DNA of 50,639 nt from Lingula anatina (taxonomy: Eukaryota; Brachiopoda; Lingulata; Lingulida; Lingulidae), in the NCBI RefSeq assembly GCF_001039355.2, contig NW_019775844.1, positions 142,737 to 193,375 of the forward strand. Reading direction: 5' to 3'. The notes beneath the pieces were generated by a model, which saw only the letters and a list, made by a program, of their open reading frames with translations, ran no database searches and was not told the origin of the DNA. A program made the position numbers and the translations under genes. The first letter of the stretch is position 1, and the number at the start of each line of letters is the position of its first letter. Below are positions 1 to 11,972 of this stretch, one piece after another.

Positions 1-178
1 GATCATTAAAACTAGATACAGGGACTCCGATACTTGTTACCGTTGCCCTGCATATGGATATATTCTCTGGGTTGGAAGGTTACATAACGCTCGGACCTGG
101 GACTGTCTTCAACGAAATTATCCCGACTTGTTTTTGGTGGAAGAGATCAAAAGAGCCAAAAGGAAATAATGAGGCTTA
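1..178. other. window start, no gene seen
   Basis: Unique-looking AT-rich sequence with no coding exon or repeat that I can support. It ends in the TTA (176-178) that is the left target-site duplication of the transposon that follows. Confidence 0.5.
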
Positions 179-537
179 AGCCTCTCTTACAACCCGTCGT
201 GCGTGCTTAGAGATCGTGCGTCCTCGGAATTCTTCTCAGACGTAGCGTTGTCGCAGGATGAAAATTAAATCGCAGCGGACGAAGTAGTAAGTACTTTATG
301 AGTAGGTGTGTTGTGCTGTAAACGTGGGGCCCGCAAGTGGTCTGTACGCCTTTTTTTGGAAGTAGGAAGAAGTAAGGAGCACGTACGATCTGTACTTGTG
401 TCGCACATAGTGAGTGAGATAATCATACGTGTATTGCAAGTGAAGCGTACGTTTTCAGAAATCGTACTTACGAAGTAAGAGAAACGTAAGAGAAACGTAA
501 TAAGCACGGAAGTGGAACGCACGGATAATCAAAATAA

Positions 538-545
538 TATAAAAG
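538..545 (+). promoter_or_regulatory. TATA box inside the Harbinger-like element
   Basis: TATAAAAG lies 51 bases upstream of the first ATG of the remnant reading frame at 589. A pyrimidine-rich, initiator-like tcattc follows about 25 bases downstream. It is probably the relic promoter of the element's own gene. Confidence 0.45.
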
Positions 546-588
546 GGAGCACCGAGTCTCTTCATCATTCACTGGCTTGGCTTGCAAA

Positions 589-828
589 ATGGCACTTCCA
601 AGAAGGATGCGCCATCGACTTCTACAGCTGCTAATGTAAGAGGAGGCCGAAGATCGTGACGCAATGCTTGCAGTGGTTGCTCGGGATCGCCTGCACTTTT
701 ATCGTGCTGGGCACGCGCGTCGTCTTAGTGTGACGCACTTCACAAGTATGGTAGTAGTACTCGCCACGCACTTTGGAAATGAGATAAACGCACGGAGGAA
801 GTGCGCTCACCCCCCTTTTCGTTAACAC
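589..828 (+). pseudogene. decayed N-terminal transposon reading frame
   Basis: Starting at ATG 589 the frame encodes a short basic and leucine-rich segment (MALPRRMRHRLLQLLM), meets a TAA at 637-639, then stays open in the same frame to a second TAA. The segment after the first stop begins with acidic residues EEAEDRD. That Arg/Leu-rich then Glu-rich layout resembles the start of some animal Harbinger transposases, as I recall them. No catalytic part follows, so this is a truncated relic. Function is inferred from position inside the TIR/TSD-bounded element, and the homology call is weak. Confidence 0.35.
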
Positions 829-1174
829 GTACATTGAAAGCAAATTGAACGTACGAGTCTCTTGCGTGGTAAGTACGTCTTCGTGGTAAAATACCCCGGA
901 ATTTCTGCATGCTTTTCCGGCGTTACACGCACGCCTAGCGCACTTACTCAGTACTTTTGTCTTGCGTGCTACGAGCGTGCTCCAGGCGTTCTAATTGTCG
1001 CAGACAGGTCGTAGCGAAAAACTGGCCAGCCAGTTTTCGGGCTGCGTGCTTTGCGTCGTGTTTGTGTCCACCAAAAACAGTAGGTTCCACGTGCGTGTGT
1101 CTTACTACTTGGCCAATTCTTTGCACGCAAACCGCTCGTAGAAGCACGCACGACTTGTTGTAAGAGTAGCTTTA

Positions 1175-2424
1175 AGTACCTCTACGATTTTAGGATCGTC
1201 ACCGGGTCTCCCTTTTCTGTCATCCGAAAGGGGTGTACCTTCAATTATCTAAATTAATTACTTTACCGGGACTTTTGTTTCTAATTTTGGTTTCTCTTCC
1301 GTGATTGTGAATGTGATTTAAAGATAGAGACAAATTGTATAACACTACCGTGTTATATATACATTTAATGCACTGTGACCCAGATGAAGTACGTAGTGGA
1401 GTATGGTGAAATAATGAAGTTATGTACTGTTCTATGACACAAAATACGCGTCTTACAAATCACCCAGCTTACTATACACTGTGAGACTTTTATGAATATA
1501 TTGTGCACTGACGTAGACAAAGAACTTTATCTAATGATAATAATAATAATAATAATAACCAATGTTATAGACATACCATTTTGAGAAACCTCCCTAGTGT
1601 TCAAGTACGTACACACTGTAGGTCTCTAAAGTAACTTCTCTTGCCTAGGTATAGGTAAAACGAACTCCTACAATCAATCAAATTCACTGGAGTTTGTTAA
1701 CATTAATCTGTTTACATCCGAGATAAATTGCGCCTTAATCACATTTATCTTCCGTTAATCTTCATTAATCCACCAAAGGCAATGCAACGGTAACGTCGTT
1801 ACAAATCAATGTTTGATAAGTTTATATGTATGAAATTCAAAGCGTTCTCCATGACACAGTTTTGATAGTGCACGTATAGCGTCACCCCAAAAGTGCATAT
1901 TGGCGTAGGAGCGGAGGGAGGGGCGTTACTCTCCACCCTTACAAACTTTGAATCACGTCGGTCATTAGCGCAGAAAAAGGAATAAAGGAAATCGACCCTT
2001 TCATCAATATAGGCATTTTTTCTGAAGGCCTTGTCCATTTTTTTTTTTTTGAACAAGCCTACAGTTAAGTTTCTTTGTGATTGATGAAATAAAAAGAAGT
2101 CTTTGGTCACAAAGTGTATGTGCGTAGTATTTCTAAGGCAAATAGTGGCCGTCTTGGATTCTGTGAAAAAAAAAATTAATGACAAAAGATGCATATTATT
2201 AAAGTGGAATTAGCTTTAATACAAGAGGAAGGACATTAAACGTTTTTCAGATTGCAGCATATAAACAGTGTTGATTATCTTTTTCATAGATTTTTGCAAT
2301 TTCTTAATACTCGTATAAACACAGAATATTGGTAAATAAAACCATGTTAATGCCTTGATAGATAGAGGGCTGAATACAAACAAAATGTACAGAACTGTCA
2401 AGACTTATACTGATGTGCAAATCT
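1175..2424. other. intergenic, AT-rich, with AAT microsatellite
   Basis: No coding region supported. A (TAA)n microsatellite of about 24 bases runs at 1535-1558. Poly-T and poly-A runs lie near 2040 and 2166. Open frames on the minus strand at 1799-2401 show no domain, and I treat them as chance. This stretch probably includes the 3' UTR of the minus-strand sulfotransferase; a possible ATTAAA signal on that strand lies near 2214-2219. Confidence 0.5.
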
Positions 2425-3729
2425 TTACGCTGTTGAAACACATGCGCTACCAGTGCTATCATTTGGAGTCAGCAAAGAAATGGTATCCGGCAAAAGAATT
2501 GGCTTGTCAATTCGCGTGATTCCTAAGTAATCGCAAAAGAAGTTTGCCTCTGATAACACCTCAGGAGTCCACTCTATTAGATATTTGCTCCTGCCTTTTA
2601 TGCATTTCCTAGATCGAAGCATGCCTCGCTGGGAATCGTGTTTCAGAGCGTTGCAGGCAGCCTCAGTGTATTCCAGAGGTAAGCCGCAGTATTCCAGCAA
2701 CCTCTCACAGGCATGTTGTGGGTTCTCAAGAATATTCTCATACTTAAAAGCCTTGATATCCATACCTGCTTCCTTAAGGCGGATATAAGTGTGACACTGC
2801 ACTGCCCAATGACACGCCATCATGCCAACCAAAGAGGTCCTAATAATCAGTTCTGGATCATGAAGCCAAGGGATATCAGGAATCATAAACATTCTCCAAA
2901 AAAATTTAGCTTGGTTTTTCAGGAAACGATGAGCAAGGCGTTTTGTCTGCAACCAATAAAAAAATTTGACTTTAGGCAAAAATCCAAAAGCATGATAAAA
3001 TGACTGTATGGTTTCTTTGCCGTTTCGGTAAAGAAACAGAAATGTTATGTCCGGAAAAAGCCGCAACGCTCTATCTGCGTAGTTGATATCCACGGACCTG
3101 GTCTTTATACAAATCAATTGCAAGTCGCAATTGAATGATTTGCAGGTGACTCGAACTACACTCTGTATTAACCTATCCAAATCCTTACTGGATATTTTTT
3201 TCATCAGCATAGTTATATTTGTGAAGCCATCTGGTTCGTTAATGGAAACAACCCTTGGGACCGATTCGAGCATTTGAGTGACTGCCGTTGATCCACATCG
3301 CCCAGTGTTCAACAGCAGAAGGACTTTAAACTTTGGATCGCCGATTTCGTCAGCAATTCTGTGAAATGATGAAATTGGCATGACAATTAAACGAAGAGCA
3401 TGTTCGAATTGTGCACAAAATGTAAATGGGTTCACGTCGGAGCTAAATATGTTCACGGAAGAAGGCGCCTGTGCAAAGTAAGCCTCGTTTTCATCCAGGT
3501 ATATAAACGTTATATCTTGTGACACTACACATCGCGGGTGGGCAAAGTAACTGTGGGTGGCAATAAATTGTATAGGATCGGTCGGCGTAAGGCAATCCCA
3601 CTTATACCTCCAGACGATGTTCCTGACTTGGGCAGATTTTTCGTATAATTGGCCATCTCTTAGTTGACGAATTGTGTTAGCGGTGCCGGTGATTCTCCAC
3701 CACAATAGTTGGACATTGACAAATTTTAA
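2425..3729 (-). CDS. carbohydrate sulfotransferase (PAPS-dependent), large last exon; 5' exon(s) not identified
   Basis: The minus-strand frame gives 426 residues counted from 3705, ending at TAA 2425-2427. It transfers sulfate from PAPS to a glycan or other acceptor, probably in the Golgi lumen (family knowledge; the substrate cannot be told). The 5'-phosphosulfate loop is visible around residues 129-141 (LLLLNTGRCGST). The 3'-phosphate site lies around 222-235 (FLFLYRNGKETIQS) with the usual Arg and Ser. Several cysteines fit a lumenal protein. The codon at 3703-3705 is TTG, and the only upstream candidate Met (residue 109) would lose a conserved-looking N-terminal block. On the minus strand a good acceptor, cttttacag, ends at 3730, and the frame is open from 3729. 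So this looks like the last exon of a gene whose first exon, presumably with a signal anchor, lies further right and was not found. Confidence 0.85.
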   Translation of the reverse strand, partial: LKFVNVQLLWWRITGTANTIRQLRDGQLYEKSAQVRNIVWRYKWDCLTPTDPIQFIATHSYFAHPRCVVSQDITFIYLDENEAYFAQAPSSVNIFSSDVNPFTFCAQFEHALRLIVMPISSFHRIADEIGDPKFKVLLLLNTGRCGSTAVTQMLESVPRVVSINEPDGFTNITMLMKKISSKDLDRLIQSVVRVTCKSFNCDLQLICIKTRSVDINYADRALRLFPDITFLFLYRNGKETIQSFYHAFGFLPKVKFFYWLQTKRLAHRFLKNQAKFFWRMFMIPDIPWLHDPELIIRTSLVGMMACHWAVQCHTYIRLKEAGMDIKAFKYENILENPQHACERLLEYCGLPLEYTEAACNALKHDSQRGMLRSRKCIKGRSKYLIEWTPEVLSEANFFCDYLGITRIDKPILLPDTISLLTPNDSTGSACVSTA

Positions 3730-3871
3730 CTGTAAAAGACATCATAGGAAGCTTACGTAAGATTTGCTGTGACAAAATAATTTTTAAAGTAATGATAAAA
3801 TAAAACTTTGATGACGTTTGGAGAACTAAACGACATCTTTATCGCTATGCATAGTATACAGTATACATGTA
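3730..3871. other. intron or upstream region of the sulfotransferase gene
   Basis: AT-rich sequence holding the minus-strand splice acceptor (AG at 3731-3730). No initial exon recognised here. The intron probably continues through the repeats that follow. Confidence 0.4.
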
Positions 3872-5515
3872 CAAAAATGGTCAAAAAGGTTGTCCCACCT
3901 TCAGTATCATGTGATTTAATTTATAAATGATCACATCACAGGTGTAGATTTTATAAATAGTGATTTTCATTCCAGATACCATAACTAACATGCTTAGTGA
4001 TACAGAAAATACAAACTAGTGGTGAAGATATCAATATTTAATACCATTTATTCACATTTATTACATGTACCCCCTCAAATCCAACGTTTCACTGTGATTT
4101 TCACAGAGGTAAAGAAATGTCCATTAAATTGAAATACCACCACCAAATGTCACCAAATTGACACACATTTAGCATTAAGGTGTGCTCGTTAAAGGCTTCT
4201 TGTCTAATAGCGTTTGTGTTCACCGCGTACTGTAATTACCTCCTGTAGGTGGCGGGCCCTGCCTTCAACAAGGGTAACAATTCTGTTTTATGGGATATTG
4301 TCCCATTATTCCTAAAGAGCTTGGTCCAGATTATTAGGAGTTTGGTTTTCCTATGCATTGCACACTTCAATTCATGCCACATATGTTAAGTAAGGTTAAT
4401 AACATGGCTCATAGGTGGGTGCTCTATCCTCTGAACGTTGGGTTTGTGCAACAAATCACTCAGCAGACGAGAGTTGTGAGCACGTGCATTTCCACGATGA
4501 CGCCTGCAGTGTCCCTGAAGTCACCTCTTGCAAATAGAGTGAGATATTTGTTGAGAAGGTTTCACTGAATTGCCCCAATGCCGTTCTTTTCCGGAAAAAA
4601 CAATGCACTAAAACCATGGGCTTGGAATTCTCTCCAAACGTGGACAGACCTGACACCTCAGGCGATACCATCCTGTACAAACCTTCCAAAAACATTCTGC
4701 AACATGTCTACGGGTCCAAATTTGACCATCGAAGCCATACAAGAAAGGCCTTGATTCTTCAACAAAACCAACTTGTTCCTAGTGATGGTTGACCAAGTTC
4801 TCGTAGTTATGGGGTCACTGAACCTAACATTCTCAACTGATACCTCATTCCATCTGCAAGAGGGGACTTCGGGGCTGACCCATTCTTCACCATGACTGCA
4901 CACTTGCACACAGTTGTCATGTGGTGAGTGATTTGTTGCAGAAACCCAATGTTCTGAGGGTGGAGAACCATCTTTGAATCCTGATAATAAACCTACTGAG
5001 CATGAATTGAAGTGTGCAATCCAGAGGATAACCAAACCCCAACTAGTCCGGACCAATTCCGCCAAGCTTTTTAGGAAACATGAGGCAAAATGCCACAAAA
5101 CAGAATTGTAACCCTTGTTGAAGCTGGGGCGCCGTCTACAGGAGATAATTCTGGTGCACGGTAACCACACAGGCACATGACACATGACCTTTAACGAGCG
5201 CACCCTAATGCTAAATGTGTGTAAATTTAGTTACTTTTGGTGGTTTCATTTCAATTTAATGGGCATTTCTTTACCTCCGTGGAAATAATAGTGGAACATC
5301 GGATTTGAAGGGGTACATGTAATAAATGTGAATAAATGGTATTAAATATGGATCTCGTAACTGTTAGTCTGTATTTTCTGTACCAATAATCATGTTAGTT
5401 ATGGTATCTGGAAATAAAATCACCATTCATAGCAATTAACTCTTGTGATGTGATCATTTATAAATAAAAGCACATGAAACTGGGGGTGGGGCAACCTTTT
5501 TGACCAATGTTGTAT
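3872..5515. mobile_element. giant foldback element: ~1.64 kb with ~0.7 kb inverted arms
   Basis: The left arm (about 3872-4575) and the right arm (about 4795-5515) are inverted copies of each other along nearly their whole length, diverged but easily aligned by eye. Shared blocks include the ends (ggtcaaaaaggttg), tttataaatgatcacatcac, the motif tttctttacctc, a stretch with gcttcaacaagggt, and an inner block. Conceptual translation of the inner block on opposite strands gives the same pattern in both arms (WVxATNHS, a Cys, PEV, SC, then VExV). This suggests that each arm once carried the same protein-coding segment. The unpaired centre is about 220 bp. I do not recognise the protein. A related fragment of the arm occurs at 40925-41270. 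Confidence 0.7.
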
Positions 5516-6580
5516 ATACAAACTTGACATTGAATATGGAATATTTCAGTTTTAAAGGTATAACTAGGTTAAAATGCGTTATTAAATAAAAACTCAGATC
5601 TCACATAAGATATCTGTCTGGAGAAGTATGAAGTCTAGTGTGTCGCTACCAATTAACTGACTACCAAATCTGTTGCACTGTTGCATTGTGTAATATGCAG
5701 TGATTTAATATTGGATAGTGCTCCTTTGGGCTGGTCAAAGCTTGGCTTTGATGAAGAACTGTTCTTTCAAAAAAGTATTCATATGTCGGCAACTACTGAA
5801 TTGCAGAATTTGAAATTTCGCATGCAGTGCGTAAAATGAGTTAAGCAATATGTTTTATAAAATTATTAAGCTGTGTCAGAAAGGCGCAAAAATGACAGAC
5901 ATTGCCCAGCCTAGACTGATGCACCTACCCAGAGACCACGCCCAATGTATCGACATCTTACCACCAGGGTACAGGACTCACTGTCCTTCAGGATATGCTG
6001 CTGCANCATGTAATAAATGGAAAAAAGGGTATTAAACAAAAGCACATGAACCCGGGGGGGGGGGGGGGGGCAACCTTCTTTACCAATGTTGATTATACAA
6101 ACTTGACGTTAAATATGGAATATTTCAGTTTTAAAGGTATACCTAGGTTAAAATGCGTTATTAAATAAAAACTCAGATCTCACATAAGATATCTGACTGG
6201 AGAAGTATGAAGTCTGGTATGTCGCTACCAATTAACTGACTACCAAATCTGTTGCACTGTTGTATTGTGTAATATGCATTGATTTAATTGGATAGTGCTC
6301 CTTTGGGCTGGTCAAAGCTGGGCTTTGATGAAGCATGGTTCTTTCAAAAAAGTATTCATATGTCGGCAACTACTGAATTGCAGAATTTGAAATTTCGCAT
6401 GCAGTGCGTAAAATGAGTTAAGCAGTGTTTTATAAAATTATTAAGCTGTGTCAGAATGGCCCGAAAATGACAGACATTGCCCAGCCCAGACTGATGCACC
6501 TACCCAGAGACCACGCCCAATGTATCGACATCTTACCACCAGGGTACAGGACTCACTGTCCTTCAGGATATGCTGCTGCA
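5316..6580 (+). repeat. near-identical direct repeat with N at the junction (probable assembly duplication)
   Basis: Bases 5316-6005 and 6007-6580 are the same sequence with a few substitutions. One copy lacks about 120 bases, and a G homopolymer differs (6053-6070). The matching parts lie 575 bases apart. A single N at 6006 stands exactly where the first copy stops and the second begins. The pattern is what results when two overlapping contig ends are abutted and not merged. Confidence 0.75.
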
Positions 6581-7528
6581 ATTAAACCAAAACCACCCAG
6601 TCCGTTTTGAATGAGGGGCAAATTGTAACCAAAACGCGTTTTTCAAGGCTCTTAGCGAACACCGAGAGGGTTTCAGCAAATCAGAGTTTACAGACATCCT
6701 GAAGAGACATACGACAAGGCCTGTGCCACTTCTTAAGTGACTAGGGTCATTGACAGCGTCAATATTTGTAGTGGACACCTCATTGGTGCCAAATCACTAA
6801 TGGACTCTGGAAATCATCGATGAAAACCTGAACCAGATCAAATAAAGGATTACTCTGGGAACCACTTGACTATCATTTGATGGGGGCACCTTAGGAACAA
6901 TTTTAAGTTGCACGGTGAGATTGCCGCTTCACACAGAGCACTTTTAATAGCAGATAACTTACAGAACCAAGGGAATGAGCAGCTACCATGGTCATCAAAA
7001 TCGGCATATTTAAACCACATAGACAACATGTGGGTGGGTCATTACTCGCCGAATCAACGGCCTGCTTGTCCTACAACAAAACTGAACCAAACTGGACAAG
7101 TTTTAACTGTTGCCTCGAATATTATCCCAGATTAAACTCTAAAAACTTATCCTAAGGAATGCCTTGCCGCTTGAAAGCTCTGGTAGCAGCAAGATGAGCT
7201 GTGACTAGACACTGATATGAGGGGCCTTTGTGGGGCGTGTAATTCTTTTTAAGAATAATTTGGAAAACATGGAGATCCAAAATATCGCTTTCAATGGTTG
7301 TCTTATGACATAAAATAGGCAATGTATTTTTGTTTGCTTCACTGGCGAATTCAATTAATGAAATGATGTCCCAATGATATCAGAAAGATTATCATAAGTT
7401 TTTAAAACACGATTTTAATCCTTATTTTCATATATCAGTCAGCAAAATAGGAAAAAATCTGATGAATTATGATTTGGGGGAAATATTCCATGTTAAATGT
7501 CAAGTCTGTTGTATTTTATAAACATTGG
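5504..7528 (+). mobile_element. Tc1/mariner-like transposon, degraded
   Basis: The left end (ccaatgttgtatataca, then acttgacattgaatatgg, 5504-5543) is matched in inverted orientation by the right end near 7478-7528, which gives diverged terminal inverted repeats. Between them lies a broken Tc1-type transposase on the plus strand. A second copy of the 3' part of the same family lies at 37483-37845. The apparent length is inflated by the probable false duplication around N 6006. The element abuts the foldback element at 5.5 kb, and the two terminal repeats overlap by a few bases. Confidence 0.7.
5891..7135 (+). pseudogene. Tc1-like transposase pseudogene
   Basis: An N-terminal remnant (MTDIAQPRLMHLPRDHAQ) is followed by frame breaks. 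A C-terminal remnant at about 6950-7135 reads LPWSSKSAYLNHIDNMW, recognisably the Tc1/mariner signature PWPAxSPDLNPIExxW that contains the second catalytic Asp, here mutated to SAYLNHID. Downstream residues of the NQRPACPTTKLNQT type also fit this family. Multiple stops and frameshifts separate the pieces, and the N-terminal part appears twice because of the probable assembly duplication. It cannot encode an active enzyme. Confidence 0.75.
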
Positions 7529-9410
7529 AATGGCATATGGCATATCATACTCACAAGGTTCTATATTAAGATTAGAAAAAAATTGTAGTTGGAATAATTT
7601 ATCAATATATAGTAGTCTTAGAAGATCTTTTAAAGATCAAATCTTTAAGAAAAGCACATTTTCTTCAAACCTTTAAAATGTCATACCTGTTTTCATAAGA
7701 ATGGCACGTCAAGGTCTACTGTAGCTCTATTGATAGTCACCCCAGTATGAATATCATCTGAATCCTTTGTCTATCGTATATCCTTATTATGTACAGGCAG
7801 CGCCTCCCTGAAGCAACTCCAAGCTACGTGTACAGTAAAAACGAAATATGTCCGTACATGGAACTGCGCTACGTGTAAAATACAACCAAATGGACTAGTC
7901 AGGCACCAGTGCACATGCAAAGCTCTCAACACATCAGAGCTTCTAGATGTTTTTATTTTATGCACTGTGAAGCTGCCTTCAACGTCCTTTAATGTGTTTT
8001 TAATCCTATGTTAAAGTAAATGTCCCATACCATGCTGCAATATAACGCAGGACTGTATACACACTTTGGTAGGGAAAGACTTTGTTCGTTCAAATCGTGC
8101 TTCAATATATTTTTTGATCGGATACAAATTGCTTGTTTTCGTGTTTCACAGTCTCAGAACAAAAACAAACATACACGTATTTCTTGGAAGACAGTTCGGT
8201 TAATTCCTGTGAGTCGATCAATTCAGTCAATCACTCGAGAATGGGCGTATATCTTTAACGTGACAATCAATTTGAATAGCGCGTGCATTATTTGCACAGT
8301 GTAACATATAATGGACAACTAAAAGGCACCAAACATCCCGCGTTGTTGAAGTTAGTATTGTCACAATTATTTTTATACTTATCATACTCATTATTATTAT
8401 TATTGTTGTTGTTGTTGTTGTTGATGATGATGTATCATTATCACCGTGACCAAAATGCTATATCAAAAAAAGTGCCACTCCAATTGTTTCGACTCAGCCA
8501 CAGCGAAGTAACATGTCTAAATCACGCTCACTCATGCCTAATCAAGTTGTAACCACAGACGCCACAGGCGTATTTAAAGCTGTTCATCTTCGACTCATTA
8601 TAAACTATTTCTATACCTGCTCCAGCTGAAACCGCCTAGATGAGATATTGCTTATTGTTGGGATAACAGTGTACTGACCTTCATAATAGTGATTTCATGG
8701 CCAAACTTTTTTCTGTGAACTTTAATTGTTAATTAAGATACCGGTATGTTAAATGTGCAGAAATTACTTTAGTGTCCGAGTTAAAATCATATTATCTCAA
8801 TATCAAGAACTGTGATCAAGATTTAAAGGATAGTTTTATTTGCTATAGGATTGAATAACATCAATTATGACGTCATCTTCCACTTTTTCTTATGCAGTGT
8901 CCAATAAAATAACTCTTACTTATTGTATTTTAAAATTGCCTGGTGGTTTCCGCAATTTTTTAAATATTAATTGTTGTATTTTTTTATTACTTACATATAC
9001 ATATTATCTCTGATTTCGGTTGAAAAGTTGTTCAGAACTCATGTATATTGTTTTATACCACACCATACCCCTGAAAAGAAAGATCTATCTATCTGTCTAT
9101 TGTCAAAAAGCGTTTGATCTGTGGCACCGATAGCTAGAATACCCGTGTTGTCGTCGATGACTCCAGATCTCTGCCAAAGAAACAAATGTAAGAATCGGCA
9201 ATTTAGTTATCCATTGAGCTATTTTAAAAACAAATATGCTGACCTCTAGAAATCAACCAGTACGACTTTATTAAACTTCCGGTAGATTGTTTCCGTTTAT
9301 GTGCTCAGCGCTTCACCTAGTCAATAAGTACCACATGATTGCATTGAGCGTTTATTTTGAACGCTGTTAGAGAAGACGAAAGACGTTTAAATGGGTTTTA
9401 ATGCTCGAAA
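7529..9410. other. intergenic, upstream of the FReD gene
   Basis: AT-rich with no supported exon. Trinucleotide microsatellites (ATT then GTT then GAT repeats) run at about 8389-8431. The open frames at 7771-7965 and 8020-8552 show no domain, and the latter is partly low-complexity Leu from the microsatellite. The promoter of the FReD gene should lie towards the right end, but I see no clear TATA box near the start codon. Confidence 0.45.
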
Positions 9411-11929
9411 ATGGAAATGAATACAACGTTTCGTACCCTGTGCCTACTATTTTTCTGTGCACTGCATCCAGCGACTGGTATTTCGTTCCAAGATGGGTTC
9501 TTTCAGATGCAGAATGGGTTCAAATTGGCAAACGGCGTCTTCAACGACGCACTATCCGCTACGCTTCAAGCGCAATCTCGCTCCCAATGCACGCTATTCT
9601 GTCTGCAGCTTGGGCCAGCTACCTGTGTATCTGTAAACTATCATAAAGCAAGTCACACATGTGAGATTAACGACAAGACGATCTACGATGATGCTGACAC
9701 CATCCCCATTGACGCCAATGACTGGGTTTATCTTAATCCTGAGCTAGGTAAGAGATCTTGGTGATATACAGAAGAAACTGCATCCCCATTTTAATGACTC
9801 CAAGAGTTCAAAGGTTTAAATATCCTTGCTGATTTAGGATATATTTCGGTTTGACTTTTTTTTAATGGATTTTGATATACCGATACCATGCATCATTTCA
9901 ATTTTTTTGTTATATATTTTTATTATCGGTGAGTTAAACTGTTCTGTCCCTATTATATGACTTATGCATGTTGTTAACATATGTAAGCTAGCACTAATAT
10001 TAGTGTTGTTAAATATAAATGATAAATATGGGGAACAGCGTTCTTGGATCTTAAAGAAAACCTAATGATAGTTACAGTACACAGTGAGAGATTAAAAAAA
10101 GAAAACATATCTCTGTGATTGAAAAAAATATGTATGTACCAGAACGCCAATTTTTTATTCTAATGTACGTGTAAGTATACCCAGAACCTGGTGAATAAAT
10201 AAGTAAATCGTATTTAAAGAGACTTAACGTGTTTTTTTATTAATGAAGCATGCGTGGCGGTTGCAGCTACATTGTATCATCAAAGGACTTTGATCACATG
10301 ACTGACTTGTTGATGGGAGATCAAAGACGTGAGGATGTCATTGTATATTGGAAATGGAGTGGGAGGGGGGGGGGGAGTAGTAGCAGCCCTTGGTCGCGGT
10401 TCAGTTTCAAGTTTGGCCTCTTAAGAAACTATGTACGATTTGTTTGAGGAAATACTCTGTCACCCTAGCGATATATGCCAGAACAATGTGACAGTGTATC
10501 ATTTCAATTACATACCCAGACGGAGTACTCGCAATTGACCGAAAAACGCCCCTGAATCCGAAAAAAGTGATCCGTATATAGCCACGGTTACAAAACACCT
10601 CTTGTTATGTATACTTCTTTCGAATTAACTTTTCACGTCTTTATACTGGAAGCAACGTGAAACCTTTTTTTTTTTCATATAAAGTGTACAGTTAATTTTT
10701 TGAGCATTACCATTTCTCCTCAGGTCCGCCACATGCACCAATGATTGTGTCTGTGAACACGACAGTCCTGCATTCCGCAGTGGTCACGTGGGTAGCAGGA
10801 AACAATGGCGGTTTTGACCAAATCTTTACCCTAGATATTAAAGAACGCACCGCAAACGAGAGTGCCTACGAAATAAAAATGATCATGGCAGACCCGGGAC
10901 ACCGTGATTATGTGACGACACTTGTGACGAATTTAAATAGGAGTTCAGTCTACACACTGAGAATGACGTCAGCAAACTCAAGACCTTATGGAGTGAATTC
11001 GACTTCAGTCCTCGTCAACTTTACCAACGGTAAGGTTTTTAATCTTTAAACGTTTTTTATTGTTTATCGACTACCCTTTTTATTTGAATTTTCTTTTCTT
11101 TTCTTTTCTTTCCGTTTTTGTGACAGCAATGGTATAATGTAAGTGGTTTCGCACAATGATTTTGGACCAGAATCCTATATAAAACTTGCCATTGAAGTAG
11201 CGGACGGATTTTTCAAAATATTTCAGCATTGTTCCTACATCATCAAAGTAAATGGTATAAAAATCCGATGGAAAATTGTTATCTGTAGCCTCGTTTTCCT
11301 TAATTTTTAGCAACGTCGATGGCCGAAAAGGGGCGGATTATTTAAATGAATCGAAATTAAAATAAAACATTTACTGAAAATGGCCGTGGACTTGAACAAT
11401 CAGGACTGATAGAAACAAAGAAACAATGATATATACAGCTGTATAGTGATATGCATGTACTTGTACATATGTATAATTGTATTTAACTAGTTCCATGACC
11501 GTCAGACTATCTAGACCACGCCGGAGCATGCAATTGCCTGAAAATAAAAAAAAGTGAAATCTCTAAGTGGCATTGCTAACTTTTAATTTCCCTATATATT
11601 ATAAACAAAACGAACTTAGTCTCGTGTGTGAGCTATGGAATAGTGATATCACTTTCAGGAGGAAGGGACTGCGCAGAGCTTTATACGAGAGGTGTGGCTA
11701 GTAGTGGAGTATACATGATTACACTGGCAGACAACTCGGCTTCCTTTGAAGTCTACTGTGACATGACTACTGACGGAGGAGGATGGACGGCATGTTTTTT
11801 TTTATTATTCTGTACATGAGAATTTTAACATTTGCCATTTCGTATGCATATGCATTAGCCGTACTGTAAGGCTCTGTTTATGCATGCTTGTGGTCATGTG
11901 AGAAATCCATGGGTGAAGGTTAATATGTC

Positions 11930-11972
<43 letters not shown>

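Larger units (their letters stand above)
179..1171. mobile_element. PIF/Harbinger-like DNA transposon, non-autonomous, 993 bp
   Basis: The two ends form imperfect terminal inverted repeats of about 30 bp. The left end reads agcctctcttacaac and continues to gtcgtgcgtgctt; the reverse complement of the right end reads agctactcttacaac and then gtcgtgcgtgctt. Both ends are flanked by TTA (176-178 and 1172-1174), the 3-bp target duplication typical of PIF/Harbinger. The body is strikingly CpG-rich compared with its AT-rich surroundings. It holds a TATA box and the remnant of a leucine-rich then acidic N-terminal reading frame with a premature stop. No DDE catalytic domain is visible, so it is probably an internally deleted copy mobilised in trans. 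The superfamily call rests on TSD length and sequence plus structure, not on a transposase match. Confidence 0.8.

Noticed and set aside
1799-2401. Minus-strand open frames of 131 and 61 codons
   Set aside because: Low-complexity composition, AT-rich, no domain, just downstream of the sulfotransferase; best read as UTR or intergenic DNA.
4658-5203. Minus-strand 181-codon frame as a host gene
   Set aside because: It lies inside the right arm of the inverted repeat, and the equivalent frame in the left arm is broken by stops, so it is repeat-derived, not a host gene.
8020-8552. Plus-strand frames upstream of the FReD gene
   Set aside because: The Leu and Met runs come from the microsatellite; no domain or splice context.
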